A stretch of 64,000 bases of DNA from Desulfosporosinus meridiei DSM 13257 (GTDB lineage: Bacteria > Bacillota > Desulfitobacteriia > Desulfitobacteriales > Desulfitobacteriaceae). The number at the start of each line of letters is the position of its first letter. The stretch's first letter is position 1. Positions 29,048-38,178 of the stretch are shown in pieces. The stretch is taken from positions 1,182,501 through 1,246,500 of the forward strand of contig NC_018515.1 of the NCBI RefSeq assembly GCF_000231385.2, written 5' to 3'. The notes below the pieces were generated by a model that was not told the origin of the DNA, did no database searches, and was given only the letters and a program-made list of their open reading frames with translations. The position numbers and the translations under genes were made by a program.

Positions 29048-30916
29048 TTAAACCTGAATATCCAGCTCTTTTATCTTGCGGTAGAGTGTATTTCGTCCAA
29101 TCCCCAATATTTTTGCGGCGGGGGCAATTTTCCCTCTGGTTTGGGTTAAGGCGTAGAGGATTGTTTGCTTAGTTTGTTGATATAGTAAAGTTTCGGTTGT
29201 ACACTCGGATTTTGAATCTTTCTGAATAAGTTCGTCAGGCAAGTTTTCCACGGTTAGAATCGAGCTGTCAGCCAAAGCAACCATGCTTTCAATACAGTTT
29301 TCCAGTTCACGGACATTTCCGGGCCAGGAGTGAGCCAATAAATAAGAATAGACGTCTTCATCAATCCCCAAGGGTTGGCCATTAAATGATTCGCAGGCTT
29401 TGCGAATAAAGTGGGGGACTAATTCTCTTATGTCTTCACTACGTTCGCGTAAGGGGGGTAGTTCTAAAGTGACAACTTTCAGACGATAATATAGATCTAA
29501 GCGAAAGAGTTCCTTTTCAACGAGAGCGTTGAGGTTTTTATGCGTCGCGGTAATCACCCGAACATTAATCTTTTTGGCTTTAATATCTCCAATTCGAGAA
29601 ACTTCCTTTTCTTGAAGTACTCTAAGGAGCGCCACCTGAACGTTCAAAGGCATATCACCAATTTCATCAAGGAAAATAGTTCCTTTGTCTGCTAATTCGA
29701 ACTTTCCGGGTTTCCCCCCACGGCGGGCTCCCGTGAAGGCACCCTCAACATAGCCAAATAGTTCACTTTCAATCAGTGTGGGAGACAGTGAAGCACAGTT
29801 TAAAGCAACAAAAGGACCTTCTCGACGTGGACTGAGTTGATGAATTGATTTAGCGATTATTTCTTTTCCCGTGCCACTTTCACCATGGATGAGAACGGAA
29901 GAATGGGTTGCGGCTACTCTCGAAGCTTGTTCCAGAATTCGTTGCGACGCTCGACTGCGTCCGACCCATAAGGTATTTGCTGGGGCTCGATGATTGCTTT
30001 GTAGAGTTCCGACTGCTCCTAATGGTTCGCCGGCATCGTTGACCACACGCTTTAAGTGTGAGGATATTTCTTTTCCCGTCCGATCCTTTAAATGCAGATC
30101 TAGAGAATGTCCGCTTAACATCCACCCTTTTGGAGAACTGAAGATATCAGCTGCCGGTCTGCCTATGATGTCTGTTTGTCTTCGCCCCAGCAGCGCAGCG
30201 CCAAAACTGTTAATGTTTGTGATGATACCATTATTATCAATGGCCAGAAACCCTTGGTGCAATAGGGAGGATGCCAGCTTGGCTCCCTCTTGATAAAACT
30301 TTAATTGATTTTCCAGTTCAAACACCTGCAAGTTTTTTTTGATCATACTTGCACCCATCATAGCAATATTTAAAATCTTTTCCTGATCATGATTGGCTTC
30401 TCCGCTGATATCTAAGACACCGATAGGTTTCCCCTGGGCATTTTGTATCGGAGCAGCCCAACAGGCTAAAAAGTGATTATCACGCACAAAATGCTCCCAG
30501 CCAGACACTGAGGTAGGGGCATTGTCGCGGAGAGCTGTTCCGATGGCGTTAGTTCCGCGAATTTCTTCACTCCAACTAGCACCCGGACTCAGATTGACCC
30601 TTTGTGCTTTAGTCATAAAAGGCGCGTCGCCGATGGCTTCAATTATATATCCATCATTATCACCTAACAAAATAGTGTAATTGGTGCTTCCCAGCAGGTC
30701 AAAAATGTAGGGTAGAACCGTCTCCCCGGCTCGGATTAGGGCCTCTTTAGCTTCGCGGCGTTCACTGAGCCGCGGCAAAGATAGAATATCCTGATTAGAA
30801 ATTAGGGTGTGGTCTACACGATACTCTAAGCTTCTTTGCCACGAACGATAGATGGAAGGAGTGACTTCGGATTCAACGCTTTCCCCATTAATGAAACGTT
30901 TCCAGTGGTTATCCAT
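29048..30916 (-). CDS. Sigma-54-dependent regulator, AcoR-like (copy 1)
   Basis: A 622-residue activator. A GAF-type sensor (about 70-200) contains the AcoR-family run GTNAIGTALRDNAP and HFLACWAAPIQNAQGKPIG; a PAS domain follows (about 215-310). The AAA+ domain has Walker A GESGTGKE, the sigma-54 loop GAFTGA and Walker B FLDEIGD. A Fis-type helix-turn-helix ends the protein (GKIAPAAKILGIGRNTLYRKI). The start MDNHWKRF is chosen by comparison with the paralog at 45086; an ATG five codons upstream is possible. It shares promoter and operator layout with copy 2 and probably controls the aldehyde-enzyme genes nearby. Confidence 0.92.
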   Translation of the reverse strand: MDNHWKRFINGESVESEVTPSIYRSWQRSLEYRVDHTLISNQDILSLPRLSERREAKEALIRAGETVLPYIFDLLGSTNYTILLGDNDGYIIEAIGDAPFMTKAQRVNLSPGASWSEEIRGTNAIGTALRDNAPTSVSGWEHFVRDNHFLACWAAPIQNAQGKPIGVLDISGEANHDQEKILNIAMMGASMIKKNLQVFELENQLKFYQEGAKLASSLLHQGFLAIDNNGIITNINSFGAALLGRRQTDIIGRPAADIFSSPKGWMLSGHSLDLHLKDRTGKEISSHLKRVVNDAGEPLGAVGTLQSNHRAPANTLWVGRSRASQRILEQASRVAATHSSVLIHGESGTGKEIIAKSIHQLSPRREGPFVALNCASLSPTLIESELFGYVEGAFTGARRGGKPGKFELADKGTIFLDEIGDMPLNVQVALLRVLQEKEVSRIGDIKAKKINVRVITATHKNLNALVEKELFRLDLYYRLKVVTLELPPLRERSEDIRELVPHFIRKACESFNGQPLGIDEDVYSYLLAHSWPGNVRELENCIESMVALADSSILTVENLPDELIQKDSKSECTTETLLYQQTKQTILYALTQTRGKIAPAAKILGIGRNTLYRKIKELDIQV

Positions 30917-30967
30917 AGATCCCTTCCCCATCCTCTCTAGTCATGGAGTTTGTTCCTTACAATTGTC

Positions 30968-30996
30968 AGAATATCATATCTATTTCGATCAGACAA
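30968..30996 (-). promoter_or_regulatory. Sigma-A promoter of regulator copy 1
   Basis: On the reverse strand TTGTCT (30996-30991) and TATTCT (30973-30968) are 17 bases apart. The same arrangement with nearly identical flanks lies upstream of regulator copy 2, which supports it. Confidence 0.6.
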
Positions 30997-31015
30997 CACC
31001 AAAGCTTGAGACAAA

Positions 31016-31034
31016 TTGTTCTATTTTGGAACAA
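31016..31034. promoter_or_regulatory. Inverted-repeat operator TTGTTC-N7-GAACAA
   Basis: A perfect 6-base inverted repeat with a 7-base spacer, 20 bases upstream of the copy 1 promoter. The same TGTTC-N7-GAACA pattern occurs before regulator 2 and the tungsten oxidoreductase, and (one arm changed) before the alcohol dehydrogenase. It is likely the binding site of the AcoR-like regulators. Confidence 0.6.
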
Positions 31035-31252
31035 AAATTGGATGCAAATCGATCAAATATGGAGCATTGAGGTCAATAAATGGTAAACTGTCTTACCTAA
31101 TTGAGCTATTTTCTGGGTTCCTAATACTCACTTAAGTCTCTTTAGCATGATATAAAATATAAATAAACCACAGGCGGATTCTTAAAACACCTGTGGTTTG
31201 GTTTCTTTTACTTGAACCAAAGTAACTTCGGCTCTAGACAGTCAAATTATCC

Positions 31253-32275
31253 TTACTTACCAAAGGAACAGCGGGGATAGATGCAGACGGGACAGTTGAG
31301 ACAAAGGCCTCCACTTCCTAGCTTGACGATATCCAGGCGTGTCAAACGCTCTCCTGTCATCAAGCGTGGAGCAATTAAGTCAAAGGCCGTCGTCTTAGAA
31401 TACATTACGCACCCAGGTAATCCCATGATAGGGATTTTTCCAATATAAGCCAGCAAAAACATGGCTCCCGGCAACACGGGGGCACCATAGGTAATAAGCT
31501 CTGCGCCCATTTCTTTGATGGCTGTGGGCGTAACATCGTCCGGATCAACAGACATGCCGCCGCTCACTAAGACCATTTCTGCACCTTGATTTAGCTGCTC
31601 TCTAATAGAGCTCTGGATCAAGGAAACATCATCATTGGCCAAGGTATGGGCAATAACCTCAGATCCCCAGTTTTCAACCTTAGCACGCAGAACAGGGCCA
31701 AATTTATCTTGGATTCGTCCGTGGTAGACTTCACTCCCTGTGGTTACTATGCCCACTTTCGCGTGCTTGAGAGGTCGGACTTCCAGAATAGGTTCTTTAA
31801 AGGTTTTAGCAATCCCTTCAGCTTCCTTGATCACGGCCTCATCAATCATCAGGGGTACAACTCGGGTTCCGCCGACTATATCCCCTTTTTTGACCGGATA
31901 GTGATTGTGAAGGGTAGATAGAATAACCTGTTCTAATGTATTTAAGGCCAGAATGCCGTCTACAGAAGAATAAAGGAGTCCGTCATGGGCAGCAGTTAAG
32001 TTTACTTTTCCTTCCTTAGGTTCGTCGAGAACTAGGCCAGAACCGGCAACGGCTTGGGCAAGGCGCTCCGCAGCTTCATTTTCGTGGATTAAGCCCGGTG
32101 TCTGATCCCAAACATAAATATGCTCCTTACCCATACTAAGCAGGACTGAAATATCTTCGTCTCGAACGATATGTCCCTTTCGAAATCGCGGCCCTTTGCT
32201 GACCCCGGGGATAATCTGAGTCATATCGTGAATAAGAATAGTGCCAACAGAATCCTTTACCTTGATTTTTTCCAT
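31253..32275 (-). CDS. Molybdopterin-binding protein with Cys-rich tail (copy 1)
   Basis: A 340-residue protein with a MoaB/MogA/MoeA-type molybdopterin-binding domain. The signature lies in VSGGMSVDPDDVTPTAI, with TTGSEVYHGRIQDKFGP and LPGAMFLLAYIGKIPIMGLP around it. The tail GLCLNCPVCIYPRCSFGK has four Cys and could bind a metal or cluster. GGAGG seven bases before the ATG at 32275 sets the start; a frame reaching 16 residues further upstream is discarded. The paralog at 55222 is very similar. It lies divergent from the Mop gene, and a role in Mo or W cofactor handling is inferred. Confidence 0.82.
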   Translation of the reverse strand: MEKIKVKDSVGTILIHDMTQIIPGVSKGPRFRKGHIVRDEDISVLLSMGKEHIYVWDQTPGLIHENEAAERLAQAVAGSGLVLDEPKEGKVNLTAAHDGLLYSSVDGILALNTLEQVILSTLHNHYPVKKGDIVGGTRVVPLMIDEAVIKEAEGIAKTFKEPILEVRPLKHAKVGIVTTGSEVYHGRIQDKFGPVLRAKVENWGSEVIAHTLANDDVSLIQSSIREQLNQGAEMVLVSGGMSVDPDDVTPTAIKEMGAELITYGAPVLPGAMFLLAYIGKIPIMGLPGCVMYSKTTAFDLIAPRLMTGERLTRLDIVKLGSGGLCLNCPVCIYPRCSFGK

Positions 32276-32486
32276 GAAGATATCCTCCAATACATCGTGT
32301 AAGGGTGTTCGATTACACCTCACCAGAAGCAGGGAAGAAAAATGTCAGAGTTCAAGGCAGATTGAGGGGAAATCAAGCTGCCCAATTGCATGGTACAGCA
32401 TTCTTGTCGGATGGTCAAGAGGGAAGTGTTTTGGTGAGAGGATTAGAGAATAGGGAAGAGAGACGAAGTTTTAATAGTCTGAATCA

Positions 32487-32502
32487 TGGCATGATTATTG
32501 CA
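32487..32502 (+). promoter_or_regulatory. Sigma-54 promoter of the Mop gene
   Basis: TGGCATG-ATTA-TTGCA matches the -24/-12 consensus TGGCACG-N4-TTGCW closely, with the GG and GC spaced correctly. It lies 258 bases before the Mop start codon. It fits the sigma-54 activator encoded nearby. Confidence 0.8.
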
Positions 32503-32760
32503 ACAATCTTCAAGTAAAGCAAAGTAGAGCAAATTAAATCAAAGTTAACCAAACTTAGGCAAGCGAATTTATAGCCTGCTAAAAAAAGAATGGGAGGAAT
32601 ATTTGTCAGTTGTTTAACAAGTGAGTGGGGAAATTTGCTCTTTTGCTGTCCAGAACATACCAGATATTAGTTCGAAAAATGAAGTCATCAAGCTATAGCA
32701 CAAACTGGGAGAACAAAAGCAGATTGTAGAGGATTAAGCAAGGAAAAAGGAGAGAAAAGG
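32503..32760 (+). other. Long 5' leader of the Mop gene
   Basis: If transcription starts about 12 bases after the sigma-54 promoter, the leader is roughly 245 bases. No start codon with a ribosome site opens a meaningful frame, and no known riboswitch core was recognised. It is A-rich with AAGCAAAGTAGAGCAAATTAA repeats at its start and AAAAAGGAGAG as the ribosome site at the end. Confidence 0.45.
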
Positions 32761-35487
32761 ATGATTAAGAAACATGTCATTATCAACGGTAACCCTCAAA
32801 CATTAATTGTTGATGGTGAAGTAACTCTAGCCAATGTCTTACGGGGACAACTGCACATGACCGGAACTAAAATAGGCTGTGGTAAGGCTCAATGCGGTGC
32901 TTGTTCCGTTATTGTCGATGGTAAAGTCATTCGATCCTGCGTTACAAAAATGAAACGAATTGCTGATGAAGCTGTTATTACCACGATTGAAGGCGTGGGC
33001 ACCAAGGAACACTTACACCCCTTACAGCTGGCCTGGATGATTCATGGTGCTGCTCAATGTGGTTTTTGTAGTCCGGGATTCATTGTTTCTGCCAAACAAC
33101 TCTTAGAGGAAAATAATAATCCCACGAGGGACGAGGTTCGAGATTGGTTCCAAAAGCACAGAAATGCCTGCCGATGTACAGGGTACAAACCTTTAGTTGA
33201 CGCAGTAATGGAAGCTTCTCGTTTAATACGCGGTGAGGTAACTGTTGAAGAGTTATGGTGTAAATTGCCTGAAGACGGACGGATTTGGGGCACAGAGTAC
33301 ATTCGCCCTTCGGCCTTGGCCAAAGTTACAGGTACTTGGGATTTCGGTGCTGATGTAGGAATCAAAATGCCTTGTGAAACTTTGCAGCTCAAATTGGTAC
33401 AGGCCAAAGTTTCTCATGCTAATATTCTCTCCATTGATACCTCTGAAGCTGAGAAAATGCCGGGAGTTTATCGAGTTATTACCCATAAAGATGTTGTCGG
33501 CAAAAACCAAATTACCGGTTTAATCACTTTCCCAACCAATAAGGGAGATGGATGGGATCGCCCGATTCTCTGTGAGAAAAAAGTGTTCCAATTTGGCGAT
33601 GCCATAGCCATTGTTGCAGCTGATACGGCAGCACACGCTCAGGCAGCGGCTGATAAAGTAAAAGTGGAACTTGAATTGCTCCCCGAATACATGAGTGCTC
33701 CTGCAGCCATGGCGGATGATGCCATTGAAATACACCCCGGCACACCCAACGTTTATTTCGAAACCAAGGTGGTAAAAGGAGATGAAACCGCTCCTTTAAT
33801 GGAAACCGCTGATGTAGTTGTGGAGGATGACTTTTATATCGGACGACAACCACATATGCCTATTGAACCAGATGTGGGTTTTGCCTTTTTCAATGAAGAG
33901 GGTAAGCTGATTATTCATTCTAAGAGTATCGGAATTCATCTCCATCAAGCAATGATCTGTGCAGGGATCGGAATTGAGTCCGATAAGCTGATTTTGGTAC
34001 AAAACCCTGCCGGTGGAACTTTTGGCTATAAATTCAGTCCAACCATTGAAGCTTTATTAGGGGTTGCCGCTGTGGCCACAGGTAAACCGGTCTACCTGGA
34101 ATTTGACTACTATCAGCAAACCACTTATACAGGAAAACGTTCACCTTTCTTTATTAATCTCAAATATGGGGCGACTAAAGAGGGTAAATTAGTAGCCATG
34201 GAATCAGATTGGACTGTCGACCATGGTCCCTATTCTGAATTCGGCGACTTGCTGACTATGCGCGGTACACAGTTCATAGGCTGCGGTTACAATATCCCCA
34301 ATATTCGGGGTAATGGACGAACTGTGTGTACGAACCATGCTTGGGGTTCGGCTTTCCGAGGGTATGGATCTCCACAAAGTACCTTCTCCTCAGAGGTATT
34401 AATGGACGAATTGGCAGAAAAGTTAGGAATGGATCCCTTTGAATTACGTTACAAAAACGTCTACAGACCGGGGGATACCACACCAACGGGATGTGAACCT
34501 GATGTCTACTGCCTGGTGGATATTCTGGATAAACTTAAACCTTGCTATGAAACGGCTCAGGAATGGGTTAAACAGCCGGCATCCTCACCTGACAAGAAAC
34601 GCGGAATTGGAATATCCATTGGTGTCTATGGATCAGGCCTGGACGGAGCAGACAGCTCTGTGGTCAATGCAGAGTTAACTTCAAAAGGCGTAACAATATA
34701 TACTTCTTGGGAAGACCATGGGCAGGGTGCGGATATGGGAACTTTAGCAACGGCTCATGAAGCCCTGCGTCCTTTGGGAATCAAGCCAGAGGATATCAAG
34801 TTGGTCATGAATGACATGGAGAAAACTCCTAACAGCGGACCGGCGGGTGGAAGTCGTTCCCAAGTATTAGTTGGTAATGCAACTCGAGTTGCTTGTGAAG
34901 AACTCATCAAAGGGATTAGCAAAGAGGACGGAACTTTCCGCACCTATGACGAGATGATTGCCGAAAAATTGCCGGTTTATTTTAGCGGTGCTTGGACTGC
35001 TCCTGCTTCGGAGTGCAGTGTAGAGACCGGACAAGGAAATCCCTTTGCCGTCTATATGTACGGAGCTTTCTTATCTCAAGTTGAAGTCAACATCACCACC
35101 GGGAAGACTGAAGTTGTAAAAATGACAATGGTAGCAGATGTAGGAAAAATCGCCAACAAATTAGTCGTAGATGGACAATTGTATGGCGGCTTAGTTCAAG
35201 GTTTAGGCTTAGCTCTTAGTGAAGATTTCGAAGACATCAAGAAACACATTGATTTGATCAGCTGTGGCTTACCATTTATTAAAGATGTCCCGGATAATAT
35301 TGAACTCCATTATGTAGAGACCCATAGGCCTCATGGCCCCTTCGGAGCTGCAGGCTCAGGAGAATTGCCCCTGACCTCTCCTCATGCTTCCATCATCAAC
35401 GCCATTTACAACGCGTGCGGAGCTCGGATCACCCACCTGCCTGCTCGTCCGGAAAAGGTTCTGGCGGCACTCAATGCTAAGAAATAA
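32761..35487 (+). CDS. mop: Molybdenum aldehyde oxidoreductase (Mop-type)
   Basis: A 908-residue single-chain xanthine-oxidase-family enzyme, as long as the Desulfovibrio gigas aldehyde oxidoreductase. Residues 1-160 hold two [2Fe-2S] domains with Cys40, 45, 48, 60 and Cys100, 103, 137, 139, the same positions as in that enzyme. The molybdopterin part follows, without an FAD domain. The catalytic Glu is at residue 868 in GAAGSGELPLTSPH. It oxidises aldehydes to acids with a molybdopterin cytosine dinucleotide cofactor. AAAAAGGAGAG precedes the ATG. Sigma-54 control and the following maturation-type genes set it as head of the locus. Confidence 0.93.
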   Translation: MIKKHVIINGNPQTLIVDGEVTLANVLRGQLHMTGTKIGCGKAQCGACSVIVDGKVIRSCVTKMKRIADEAVITTIEGVGTKEHLHPLQLAWMIHGAAQCGFCSPGFIVSAKQLLEENNNPTRDEVRDWFQKHRNACRCTGYKPLVDAVMEASRLIRGEVTVEELWCKLPEDGRIWGTEYIRPSALAKVTGTWDFGADVGIKMPCETLQLKLVQAKVSHANILSIDTSEAEKMPGVYRVITHKDVVGKNQITGLITFPTNKGDGWDRPILCEKKVFQFGDAIAIVAADTAAHAQAAADKVKVELELLPEYMSAPAAMADDAIEIHPGTPNVYFETKVVKGDETAPLMETADVVVEDDFYIGRQPHMPIEPDVGFAFFNEEGKLIIHSKSIGIHLHQAMICAGIGIESDKLILVQNPAGGTFGYKFSPTIEALLGVAAVATGKPVYLEFDYYQQTTYTGKRSPFFINLKYGATKEGKLVAMESDWTVDHGPYSEFGDLLTMRGTQFIGCGYNIPNIRGNGRTVCTNHAWGSAFRGYGSPQSTFSSEVLMDELAEKLGMDPFELRYKNVYRPGDTTPTGCEPDVYCLVDILDKLKPCYETAQEWVKQPASSPDKKRGIGISIGVYGSGLDGADSSVVNAELTSKGVTIYTSWEDHGQGADMGTLATAHEALRPLGIKPEDIKLVMNDMEKTPNSGPAGGSRSQVLVGNATRVACEELIKGISKEDGTFRTYDEMIAEKLPVYFSGAWTAPASECSVETGQGNPFAVYMYGAFLSQVEVNITTGKTEVVKMTMVADVGKIANKLVVDGQLYGGLVQGLGLALSEDFEDIKKHIDLISCGLPFIKDVPDNIELHYVETHRPHGPFGAAGSGELPLTSPHASIINAIYNACGARITHLPARPEKVLAALNAKK

Positions 35488-35526
35488 TTAATCCGTCGGC
35501 TACGAACTTTGTATTACTCTTAAAGA

Positions 35527-35585
35527 CTCCTCCTGGGGAAACAGGGGACGGTTCTTCTGTCTGGCTCTGGGAGGAGCGCTTTTTA
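35527..35585 (+). terminator. Hairpin with T-run carrying a GGGACGGTTCT element
   Basis: CTCCTCC (35527-35533) pairs with GGAGGAG (35570-35576) and is followed by CGCTTTTTAT. The loop contains GGGACGGTTCTTCTGTCTG (35545-35563), a 19-base word repeated exactly at 59600-59618. It lies between Mop and the next gene, so it may reduce read-through into the accessory genes. Confidence 0.6.
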
Positions 35586-35659
35586 TCCTTTGCTGGCTCT
35601 GCGTCAGCAGCATGGATGTCTACCCTGAAATAACATTATAAAGTGAGTTGGTGTTGCTA

Positions 35660-37957
35660 ATGGATCAAGACGAACTAAAAAAGCAAGAAGCCAAGTGTAC
35701 TCAGGAAAGCCCTCCGGCCTGTACGGCAGGCTGTCCTATTCACGTAGACGTTCGGAAATTGATGACGGATATTCAAAAACAAGATTGGAAAAGTGCCTTA
35801 GCAACCCTCCAAAAGAAACAGCCCTTTCCCGGAATCATCGGACGAATCTGTGATCATCCCTGTGAAGCTGTCTGTCTTCGCCAAGACGTGGGAACAGCAG
35901 TTGCCATTTCTGCCCTAGAAGGGTTTTGTGTGCAAAATCACTATGCAAAAGTCAAGATGGGAATAGTTCCCTCAAAAAGCCAGACCGTTGCTATAGTTGG
36001 TTCAGGCCTGAGAGGCTTGACGGCAGCCTATGACTTAGCTAAAAAAGGATATAAAGTTAGCCTGTTTGAGAAAACTGACCGTTTGGGCGGATATCTCTGG
36101 AGTTACCCGAAGGATCAACTACCTTCTGAGATTATCGTCGAGGAATTGTCCGTGTTAAGCAGGCTCAACGTTCAGATACATCTAAACACAGCAATAACCT
36201 CCCAGGATTTAGGCCAACTCCAAGGAAAATTTAATGTCTTATATCTGGGGCTGGCCGAAAATTCACCGGAGATAACAGAGCTCTTAGGTGAGCAGCTGCA
36301 GATTGATCCCGCTACCTGTGCAACTCTCCTTCCTGGAATATTTGGCGGGTCTTATGCAGGTAATAATTCTCTCATTAATTCAGTAGCTGACGGCCGGAAG
36401 GCAGCAGTTTCCATGGATCGCTATTTGCAGGGCGTCTCCTTGACTGCTTCACGAGAAGGAGAAGGGGCTTTTGAGACCCAATTGTACGTTAATACCCGTG
36501 GAATAGATCCTTTATCCCGGGTGCCAATGAGTAACAGCTCCCAAGGGTATACCCTTGAGGAAGCCCTTCAAGAAGCGGGCAGGTGTCTGGACTGTCAATG
36601 TCTGGAGTGCGTTAAAGCTTGTAAGTATATGCAGGAATACGGAAGTTACCCTAAAAAGTATTTGAGGCAGATCTATAATAACGATACCATCGTCATGGGA
36701 ATGCGCCATGGGAATAAAATGATCAATTCCTGCAGTCTCTGTGGCCAGTGCGCAGAAATATGTCCTCAGGGGCTGGATCTGGGGGTGGCCTGTAAAGCAA
36801 CCCGGGAGAGCATGGTAAGCAAAGGGAAAATGCCTCCCTCGGCTCATGATTTCGCTCTGAGGGATATGACTTTCAACAACAGCGCGGAATTCACTTTAAC
36901 CAGACATCAACCCGGCCACACTTCCAGTAAGTATGTCTTTTTTCCCGGCTGTCAATTAAGTGGTTCTTCGCCGGAACGAGTGAAACAGGTTTATGCCTAT
37001 TTAACTGACAAGCTTTCCGGAGGAGTAGCTCTCCTGCTGCGTTGCTGCAACGCTCCCGCCGATTGGGCCGGAGATCAAGAATTATTTCAAAACAGTTTAA
37101 AGGATTTAGTGAATGAATGGGAGTCCTTAGGCAAACCGCAAATCATTGTCGCCTGCTCTACCTGTCACAGCATATTCCGGGAGAGGTTTCCGGAGGTGGT
37201 ATCTTTATGGGAGCTGATGGCGGACTTGGGATTGCCTGAGCAGGGAGTCTGCCCCACCGGGGTTAAACTGGCTGTTCAAGACCCTTGTACCACAAGAAAT
37301 GAGCCAAACCTCCAAGCTGCCGTACGCCAAATCTTACAGGAGCTGGGGTGTGAGATTGAAGAATTGCCCTACAGCAAAGAACGAACCAAGTGTTGTGGCT
37401 TCGGAGGACTGACATCCTTTGCTAATCCGAATTTAGGGAAGAAGATTGTTGAAGATCGAATCCAGGAAAGTTCTACGGACTATGTGGCCTACTGTGCGAT
37501 GTGCCGGGATAATTTTGCCTCCCAGGGCAAACGAACGGTTCATCTCTTAGATTTGATGTTCGATACTAACTTTGAAGAGGCGGCACTTAGACCCAGGGTT
37601 GGTTTATCATATCGGCACGAAAATCGAGCAAAATTAAAAAGCACCTTGTTAGACTCGCTGTGGAAAGAAGTTCTGCCGAAAAAGGATGTGGCCTATTTGC
37701 AGATTAAACTCCAGTTAGATGAAAGAGTCCTGGGGATTATGGAAGAACGACGGATATTAATTGAAGATATTCAACGGGTCATAGAACTGGCCGAAGGGAC
37801 GGGAAGAAAGTTTGTTAACCCTGACAATGGTCACAGCTTAGCCTATTTCCGGCCTGTCAAAGTGACCTATTGGGTTGAATATCAAGAACAGGAGCAAGGC
37901 TTTGTGGTACTCAATGTGTACAGCCACCGCATGGAAATTGTGGAGGAAGGATCATGA
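35660..37957 (+). CDS. Pyridine nucleotide-disulfide oxidoreductase/dicluster protein
   Basis: About 765 residues in several parts. The N-terminus resembles GltD-type reductases (PPACTAGCPIHVDVRKL and RICDHPCEAVCLRQD with cluster-binding Cys), then a dinucleotide fold VAIVGSGLRGLTAAYDLAKKG. A ferredoxin part follows (CSLCGQCAEICPQGLDLG) and then HdrD-like CCG domains (KCCGFGG). The last 90 residues end with YWVEYQEQEQGFVVLNVYSHRMEI. This matches proteins found beside Mop in Desulfovibrio (DVU_1558-type). It probably takes electrons from Mop to NAD(P) or to a disulfide. ATG at 35660 is preferred; TTG at 35648 is possible. Confidence 0.85.
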   Translation: MDQDELKKQEAKCTQESPPACTAGCPIHVDVRKLMTDIQKQDWKSALATLQKKQPFPGIIGRICDHPCEAVCLRQDVGTAVAISALEGFCVQNHYAKVKMGIVPSKSQTVAIVGSGLRGLTAAYDLAKKGYKVSLFEKTDRLGGYLWSYPKDQLPSEIIVEELSVLSRLNVQIHLNTAITSQDLGQLQGKFNVLYLGLAENSPEITELLGEQLQIDPATCATLLPGIFGGSYAGNNSLINSVADGRKAAVSMDRYLQGVSLTASREGEGAFETQLYVNTRGIDPLSRVPMSNSSQGYTLEEALQEAGRCLDCQCLECVKACKYMQEYGSYPKKYLRQIYNNDTIVMGMRHGNKMINSCSLCGQCAEICPQGLDLGVACKATRESMVSKGKMPPSAHDFALRDMTFNNSAEFTLTRHQPGHTSSKYVFFPGCQLSGSSPERVKQVYAYLTDKLSGGVALLLRCCNAPADWAGDQELFQNSLKDLVNEWESLGKPQIIVACSTCHSIFRERFPEVVSLWELMADLGLPEQGVCPTGVKLAVQDPCTTRNEPNLQAAVRQILQELGCEIEELPYSKERTKCCGFGGLTSFANPNLGKKIVEDRIQESSTDYVAYCAMCRDNFASQGKRTVHLLDLMFDTNFEEAALRPRVGLSYRHENRAKLKSTLLDSLWKEVLPKKDVAYLQIKLQLDERVLGIMEERRILIEDIQRVIELAEGTGRKFVNPDNGHSLAYFRPVKVTYWVEYQEQEQGFVVLNVYSHRMEIVEEGS

Positions 37958-38166
37958 ATAACAATCAAAAACAGACTCCTAAAACCCCTTGGAAGTGTGG
38001 GAAATGTGGCGGAGAGCTCCAGAGAGGGGCGGTCAAGGCCTCCTATTTGGGTAATGATTTTGTCGTAGAAGAGTTAAAATGCCTAAGCTGTGGCCTGGTC
38101 TTAATTACAGAAGATCTGGCTTTAGGGAAAATGTTTGAAGTAGAACAAAGCCTTGAGGATAAGTGA
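37954..38166 (+). CDS. Small zinc-ribbon/redox protein (DVU_1557-like)
   Basis: A 70-residue protein with two CxxC knuckles, KCGKCGG and LKCLSCGLV, about 27 residues apart, so a metal-binding ribbon is expected. No catalytic domain is present. Its ATG overlaps the upstream stop as ATGA, so it is co-translated with the dicluster protein. In related loci a protein of this size accompanies Mop; a role as electron carrier or metallochaperone is inference. Confidence 0.75.
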   Translation: MNNNQKQTPKTPWKCGKCGGELQRGAVKASYLGNDFVVEELKCLSCGLVLITEDLALGKMFEVEQSLEDK

Positions 38167-38178
38167 GGGGGGAGCGGG

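Noticed and set aside
32241-32517. Two forward frames of 70 codons before Mop
   Set aside because: They overlap the start of the reverse molybdopterin-binding gene and the sigma-54 promoter, with no ribosome sites.
33054-34943. Multiple reverse frames inside Mop
   Set aside because: Shadows of a well-supported 908-residue gene.
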